64,000 bases of DNA from Lepidostoma basale. Taxonomy: Eukaryota > Arthropoda > Insecta > Trichoptera > Lepidostomatidae. Below, in pieces: positions 59,395 to 64,000 of this stretch. The DNA lies in assembly GCA_022606425.2 (NCBI GenBank), contig JAHDVF020001325.1, positions 2,170,001-2,234,000 of the forward strand, written 5' to 3'. The notes beneath the pieces are model-generated. The model was not told the DNA's origin, did no database searches, and saw only the letters and a list, made by a program, of their open reading frames with translations. The translations under genes were made by a program, and so were the position numbers. Position 1 is the first letter of the stretch. Every line of letters begins with the position of its first letter.

Positions 59395-59605
59395 TTAACT
59401 GTGTGGAATTCCATAATTATTATTTTTTTTATTAATTAAAATACAGTTTTTTTTCCATATGCGAGTTTATTCTCGAGTGAGTTTATATCCTTCTCCTGAT
59501 GAAAAAGGTGTAAACTATTCGAAATATGTCCTGAAAAATAAACTCAAAAGTGGAAAGAACCGTGTTCTTATTCATAAAATTTCTTATATGAAATTAATCA
59601 TATAT
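59395..59605 (+). repeat. Foldback-related family F5 with CTGATGA core
   Basis: GTGTGGAATTCCATAATTAT, AAAATACAGTTTTTTTTCCA, GAGTTTATTCTCGAGTGAG, then CTGATGA at 59496-59502, an 18-base segment, GAAA (59521-59524), TATG, TC, then CTGAAAAATAAACTCAAAAG. TGAGTTTAT and ATAAACTCA form short inverted arms around the core. Confidence 0.62.
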
Positions 59606-60039
59606 AGTATTTTACAATGTCAATAATCCAATCGAATCAGCATAGACTTCTTCTATACACGCTATCCTTCATCATCGGATATCCCTCGTGTCCGAGGAAG
59701 ACTGTCCTTCACGGTTGTGGCCATCTAGTGGCTAATGAGACTAATCCTCAACCCGCACAATCTGGGGTATCTAGATCTGGGGAAGGTGTTAGCAGTGGAA
59801 CCGTCACCGCCTCCCGATGGTCTCTCCTTTCATCTCCTCCTACTCTCTGCGAGTCGGAATCGCTACATTACATCTCATGAACATGCAGCTGATACTTTGT
59901 CTCTCAAGAGGAAACTTGATGCAGCGAGTTAAGAGCCAAAAGAGCTAAAATAAGTCAAATAATAATAAGCTTACACAATTACACAATTATGTATACCACA
60001 AGTGTGATATCATCATTTCGTTTAATTTTTAAATTCCTC
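59606..60039. other. Unassigned block, possible repeat
   Basis: 59680-59945 is GC-richer, with an 87-codon frame continued by another (..HEHAADTLSLKRKLDAAS). I do not recognise it. It resembles the decayed end of some repeat but has no second copy here. Confidence 0.3.
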
Positions 60040-60260
60040 CCTGCCAGCTTATTGCGGAGACTGATAGTACTCGTATGCACAAATAGCGGGTTGCGTCGTG
60101 TGGTCTCGGGTGGGGCACGCGGAGAACAGAGCGGAGGTGCGAAGTGGAGTGGAAAACTCGCGCGGGCTCGTGACAAATCACTGCGGGGATTCATTAGCAC
60201 CCACTAACTGCGGCTGGACCGAATGCACAGCCATTCCCACGAATCTGCAGTGCATTCTAA
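60040..60260. other. GC-rich island
   Basis: GGGTTGCGTCGTGTGGTCTC, GCACGCGGAGAACAGAGCGG, then CTGCGGCTGGACCGAATGCA. Open frames exist on both strands but no splice sites fit. Candidate intronic regulatory island. Confidence 0.35.
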
Positions 60261-60554
60261 ACCTATAATCCTTTTGAAAAAAAAACGATGCTTTTTATGA
60301 TTAAACATATTTTTATTAAAGCATTTGAACACTTACAAAATATTTCTGTATATTAAATTCTATGGGCAAAATGTTTTTTTTTGGTTCTTAAAAGAAGGCA
60401 TTTTTTTGAAACCTTAATGGCACCTTAAAAATATGTTTTAATTGCAATTTATCAATTGAAGATCATTGTAAACAGCGAAAATTTAAATTCTTCTAAATAA
60501 TGTAAATAATTTTTACAAATTAAAAAAAATACATTTTTAAAGTATATTTACTAT
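60261..60554. other. AT-rich intron sequence
   Basis: Nothing supported. Confidence 0.35.
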
Positions 60555-60770
60555 AGTTAAAATCCACTGATGTGTGTGTCTTCGACCGGTTTCAGCAGCT
60601 CGCTGCCATCGTCTGGTGTGCCGACCATCTCAGAAGATGTCAACGAGCTGCCGAAACCGCCCGAAGACACAAACATCAGTGAATTTTAACTAAATATACA
60701 TTTTAAAAGGATTTTTTACCGTTTTTATTATTTACAACGAACTTTTACCATGAAATTTTAAATAACAATA
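60555..60770. repeat. Foldback family F3, copy 3
   Basis: Left arm AAAATCCACTGATGTGTGTG, TCTTCGACCGGTTTCAGCAG, CTCGCTGCCATCGTCTGG. Right arm AGAAGATGTCAACGAGCTGC, CGAAACCGCCCGAAGACACA, AACATCAGTGAATTTTAACT. Then the F3 tail TTTACAACGAACTTTTACCA. The short centre (GTGCCGACCATCTC) makes a tight palindrome. Confidence 0.78.
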
Positions 60771-62881
60771 TACATATTTTTTAATCCTTCTCGTAAAGAC
60801 AGTGAGTTGCCGAAACAGAGTACCTATATCTATAAAAAAAAGTGGAATAAAATTAAACTAAATACATATTATAAAAAAAATCTTGTTCTATTCTATATTT
60901 TATTTGTACTATCATTTGTTCATCGCTTTGTATAATATATGATACTAAAATACAAAGTACGTAAATCAATCGTGAGTTATCTTATTAAGTATTTGCATTT
61001 TGCATTTTTAAAAAGCATATATATGTAAGAAGTTATGGAATGTACACCTGATATGATAATAGACGAAATGCATTTAAAACTGCACAAATAATTTGAATTG
61101 AATTCGATAAAAAAATATTTAATTTCTGATGTTTGATACAGTACCGCAATCGTTATGTCAATGATAGGCGGTGAAACGAAATCAACTTACAAAACACCTG
61201 TTTTTAAAACGTGTAAAATTATTTGTTCCTCCACTGTTCTAGAAATGACGTTTAGGTAGGTAAATAGTGTATTATTGTATACTTTACAACTTTGCTTACA
61301 GCTAGAGTGGAAACTGAAGGCCCAGCAGACAGCAGACACTTCATCTCAGTACGGCTTTATATTCGCCTTAAATTTGTTTTGTTGCTGTTTCTATAAAAAT
61401 TGCATTGAAATTAATTTGTGTGATTTAGTGTGCAAGGAATAAGACTCGTTTCGGTTATCATACACATTACGACCTTTTTGTTAAGTGCCGTTTGCCACAA
61501 TGACACAATTTAAAATTCTCGTTGCGAAGAACATATTTTTTCAATTCGGATTAATCTAAAAGCAATTGAAGTTTAAAAAAAATCTATATCGTAAAATCCG
61601 TGGACGGTTTTAGAACTGATTTGATTTTTTTGATCTTTATTCATAATTGTGATTTAATTATTAAAATATATGATTTTAAACAGTGTTTTTTGTGATATTT
61701 CAAGTAAAACGGATGGTGGTATAAACGGACTTAAAAGTAAGATAATAAGATTTGTATACACATTTTTTTTTTCTTAATATGTAATAATTTAGATGAAACA
61801 TTTTTATACATAAAGCACATTAATATTTATCATAACAAACATGGTTAGAAGGAAATAACATAATACGGGTATCAAAATAATATGTAATCTCATAGAAAAG
61901 AGTAATGTGTTGTTTAATACATATGTCTGTTTAAAAATATTATAATAAAAAAAACGCTTTAAAAATGAAAATATTACAGATTAATTGATAATCTTTTTGC
62001 CTTAAATGTAAATAAAAAAGACTTTGACTTGAATATATTTAGCATAACAATATGGATCCACGTGTGGGGTATATTTATGCTTCAATAACATTACTTAATA
62101 TCTCATTTAAAGATTCTCATCAATCTGTCATTGCAATATTTTCAATATCCAATAAAAAAATAAAGTAGGAAATTTTTCACAACATGCACGGGGGTGGGCA
62201 GCGAGGATAGAGCGCCGCACATCTCCGCAGTCCGCCCACCAAACATTCTTGGATTTGATTTATTTTCATACGGTATCACATAATACTTTTGTAAACGTTC
62301 ATAAAACATCACACCTTCTCAAATATTTTAAAATGCGAACGTAAACATAAATTTGAAGTCTATATTTTATTTTAAACTTCGCATGAATAATTTCTACAGA
62401 CGAACGTTTATTATGAGTTCACAAACTCATTCTTCTTGTTCTGGTGTCATGTTAGATCTCTTCGATGTTGATTATCACCCGAGAGTAGACGTCTCTGTTC
62501 CTGGCATCTCGAAACAACTCCCTCTGTTGCACCACAACATCTCTTTTTAAAGCTGCTGTATCAAAATTAAAAATAGCTATGACGTTGTCAAACTTTAAAT
62601 AGGAGAGGAATAATACGAAGGAGAAGAAAAATATAAAGGTCATCAGGTAACTTTGGGGATTTGTTCCATAAATTCTATGGAACAATACTTTTATGAGAGT
62701 TCTTTTTACGACGTACACTGAATCATATCCAAAGTGTAAACCTACGTTTCAGCATAAACGTTTTAATTACTGCATATTTAAAATTTCTAGAAATCTTTTG
62801 TTTTCCTTGCTGCGTTCCAATTTCAAAAATGATTATTAGTATAGGTACTTGGGATTCGTATTTATAATATGTGTCTTATAG
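60771..62881. other. Intron sequence, mostly unassigned
   Basis: AT-rich. 62185-62245 is GC-rich. 62400-62560 holds overlapping frames (minus: AALKRDVVVQQRELFRDARN) that I cannot assign; they may be a repeat remnant. The last bases are the acceptor of the next exon. Confidence 0.35.
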
Positions 62882-63039
62882 GTCCCTACCCGATGATCGT
62901 CCTGCCAGTGGCTGGGGGGTACTGGGCCGACGGGGCGGAACATGAAGGCGCCCCCGCACTACCCCCACGGGCGCAGTGGAGGGCCAAGTTTGAGACAGAT
63001 GACACGGCCAAGTGCTACCGGAGATTCTTTGTCAGCAGG
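62882..63039 (+). CDS. Rapgap1: Rapgap1 exon, start of the conserved RapGAP region
   Basis: 158 bases between the acceptor GTGTCTTATAG and a strong donor (AGG|GTGAGT at 63040). Two bases complete a Gly with the previous exon, giving GPYPMIVLPVAGGYWADG, AEHEGAPALPPRAQWRAK, then FETDDTAKCYRRFFVSR. This aligns well with human RAP1GAP (GPFPLILLPQFGGYWIEG.., then TARIYRKHFLGK) and RAP1GAP2 (GGPYPQVILPQFGGYW). The exon covers the first strand-rich part of the conserved Rap-GAP fold. The catalytic asparagine region lies further downstream, outside the window. A cytosolic, membrane-recruited regulator of Rap1 in adhesion and signalling, by family knowledge. The insertion after the HE motif differs in length from vertebrates. 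The exon ends in phase 0, and no following exon is found before 64000. Confidence 0.93.
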
Positions 63040-63914
63040 GTGAGTAATTGATTAAATTGATTACATCCTTTATTATAAATATGAATATAACATACTATCT
63101 GTTGAAAGCTATATTGAAATCGAGTTATTCTAACGAATCTCCCGATTTCCACCTACCATCCATATACGAGTAGTGTAGTTTACTACACGATCATACGTCA
63201 TCTTAGGTCCTTCAGAGTAAGCACACCATCGCGATGTTTTATGAGTTCCTGTGCTCATTTTGAAGCTTCTCCGTCGTCGATATCACTTCCGCTCTTTATT
63301 CAAATTCAAACTTCGCGCGAATTCGCCATTTTGACGAATGTAATTTTTATTCAGCGTCCGTGAGTTATTTACTATTGTCTGGTCGTGTACTGTATACACG
63401 TGTGTTCTATCGACTAAATAAATTATCACTCGACACTGACACACATGTTTTAGTATGTGTGTATGTTTGCTTTCTCTCATTCAAATATTGATTGTTTGTA
63501 TAATAAATATGTATAATTTATGCAGATCTCATTTAACACACAGCTGAAATCGTGCAAATTAAGGAGATTATTCAAATTGTTGATTTACTTGCAAATTATT
63601 GCCGCCGCAATGTGGCCGCCGCGCCGGTTTAACCCATAAAATCTTCCTTCGGCAATTACTTCGCCTAATGTCTGAATGAGGACAATCACGGCAATGGTGT
63701 CTCTCCGTCGAGAATGGTCTTGGTTCGTCTTAATGTTTCTCCGTTACCTAGTATTTTTTTAGAACGCGTGTAAAATATTTTTTAAAAATTCAAATAAAAA
63801 TAAACTTGTAAATGAGATACGTTGCATTCGTTGTAATTTTGCAGAATTATAAATAACAGATAATACGCAATTTTAAGAATACTATTTTTTGTTAAGCATA
63901 ATGAAATATATAAT
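63040..63914 (+). other. Start of the next Rapgap1 intron
   Basis: Begins GTGAGTAATTG. 63595-63720 is GC-richer (GCCGCCGCAATGTGGCCGCC). No exon corresponding to the next RapGAP block was found. Confidence 0.5.
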
Positions 63915-64000
63915 GACAACCTTCCTGGCAGAGTGGAAACAAATGTGACTGCCACACCGAAGGTCCCGGGTTACATCCCCGACGACGACAGTGTGATTTT
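63915..64000 (+). repeat. tRNA-derived SINE, family S2, copy 2, cut by window edge
   Basis: CAACCTTCCTGGCAGAGTGG (A-box-like TGGCAGAGTGG), TGACTGCCACACCGAAGGTC, then the B-box-like GGGTTACATCCC (a C-to-A-type change in GGTTCGA). GACAGTGTGATTTT continues the S2 body. Matches the complement of 19975-20090. The rest lies outside the window. Confidence 0.72.

Larger units (their letters stand above)
49109..62881 (+). other. Rapgap1 intron, about 13.8 kb
   Basis: Phase-1 intron from the donor GTAGAC (49109) to the acceptor ATGTGTCTTATAG (62881). Contains the repeats listed below and several GC-rich islands. No additional exon was convincing. Confidence 0.75.

Noticed and set aside
59617..59932. 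Two overlapping ORFs (87 and 65 codons), one ending HEHAADTLSLKRKLDAAS
   Set aside because: Not recognised, no splice support, no second copy in the window. Left as an unassigned block.
62452..62718. Minus-strand ORF ending ..ALKRDVVVQQRELFRDARN..
   Set aside because: Protein-like tail but no match I can name, no splice sites, and an AT-rich hydrophobic front half. Possibly a repeat remnant.

Overview
The window looks like a piece of an insect chromosome, most likely a moth or butterfly (Lepidoptera). It is AT-rich and has spliced exons. It is packed with short, decayed non-LTR retrotransposon ends whose C-terminal peptides (for example KWRWAGHICR..DGRWGRRVLEWRPRTGF, ending VQQWTTDG before a GAT-repeat tail) are of the kind abundant in lepidopteran genomes. 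The order-level call comes from recognising repeats and is moderate. That this is an animal nuclear genome is secure. No bacterial genes, operons, CRISPR arrays, rRNA genes or intact tRNA genes were seen.

Host gene. The one gene I can name is on the + strand. It is the insect orthologue of the Rap1 GTPase-activating protein (Rapgap1/RAP1GAP), read as small exons in very long introns. Exon 48931-49108 ends ..RRLLEDTLAQQ with one spare base. Exon 62882-63039 supplies the next two bases and reads GPYPMIVLPVAGGYWADG.., which matches the start of the conserved region of human RAP1GAP (GPFPLILLPQFGGYW..). A third exon at 9900-10000 is well supported as an exon, and its phase fits the one at 48931, so it is probably an upstream coding exon of the same gene. 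The implied intron 10001-48930 (about 39 kb) contains at 27317/27318 an acceptor directly abutting a donor (TTGCAG|GTGAGT), the signature of a recursive-splicing ratchet point. The catalytic part of the GAP domain lies beyond the right edge.

Repeats. Nearly everything else is intronic or flanking repeat. (1) 5'-truncated RTE-like and CR1/Jockey-like LINE ends lie on both strands, mostly with frameshifts. (2) Three tRNA-derived SINE families are present; the commonest has five copies, one of them nested in a hAT-like remnant. (3) Several families of foldback elements (called F1 to F5 here) have arms carrying a hairpin followed by GAAA, a 4-base palindrome and TC or TT. Two families also keep an exact CTGATGA. 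This layout resembles a minimal dimeric hammerhead ribozyme, as known from Penelope-like retroelements and retrozymes. Two foldback insertions have long (12-14 bp) direct flanking repeats and an asymmetric shared tail. (4) A 320-bp element has perfect 23-bp terminal inverted repeats. (5) There is a 0.3-kb (TA)n tract, plus several short tandem arrays.

Layout. 1-9.9 kb: LINE ends, an inverted SINE pair, a hAT-like remnant. 9.9 kb: exon. 10-48.9 kb: long intron with most foldback elements, LINEs and the ratchet point. 48.9 kb: exon. 49-62.9 kb: second intron with LINEs, SINEs and GC-rich islands. 62.9 kb: exon. 63-64 kb: intron, with a SINE cut by the window edge.
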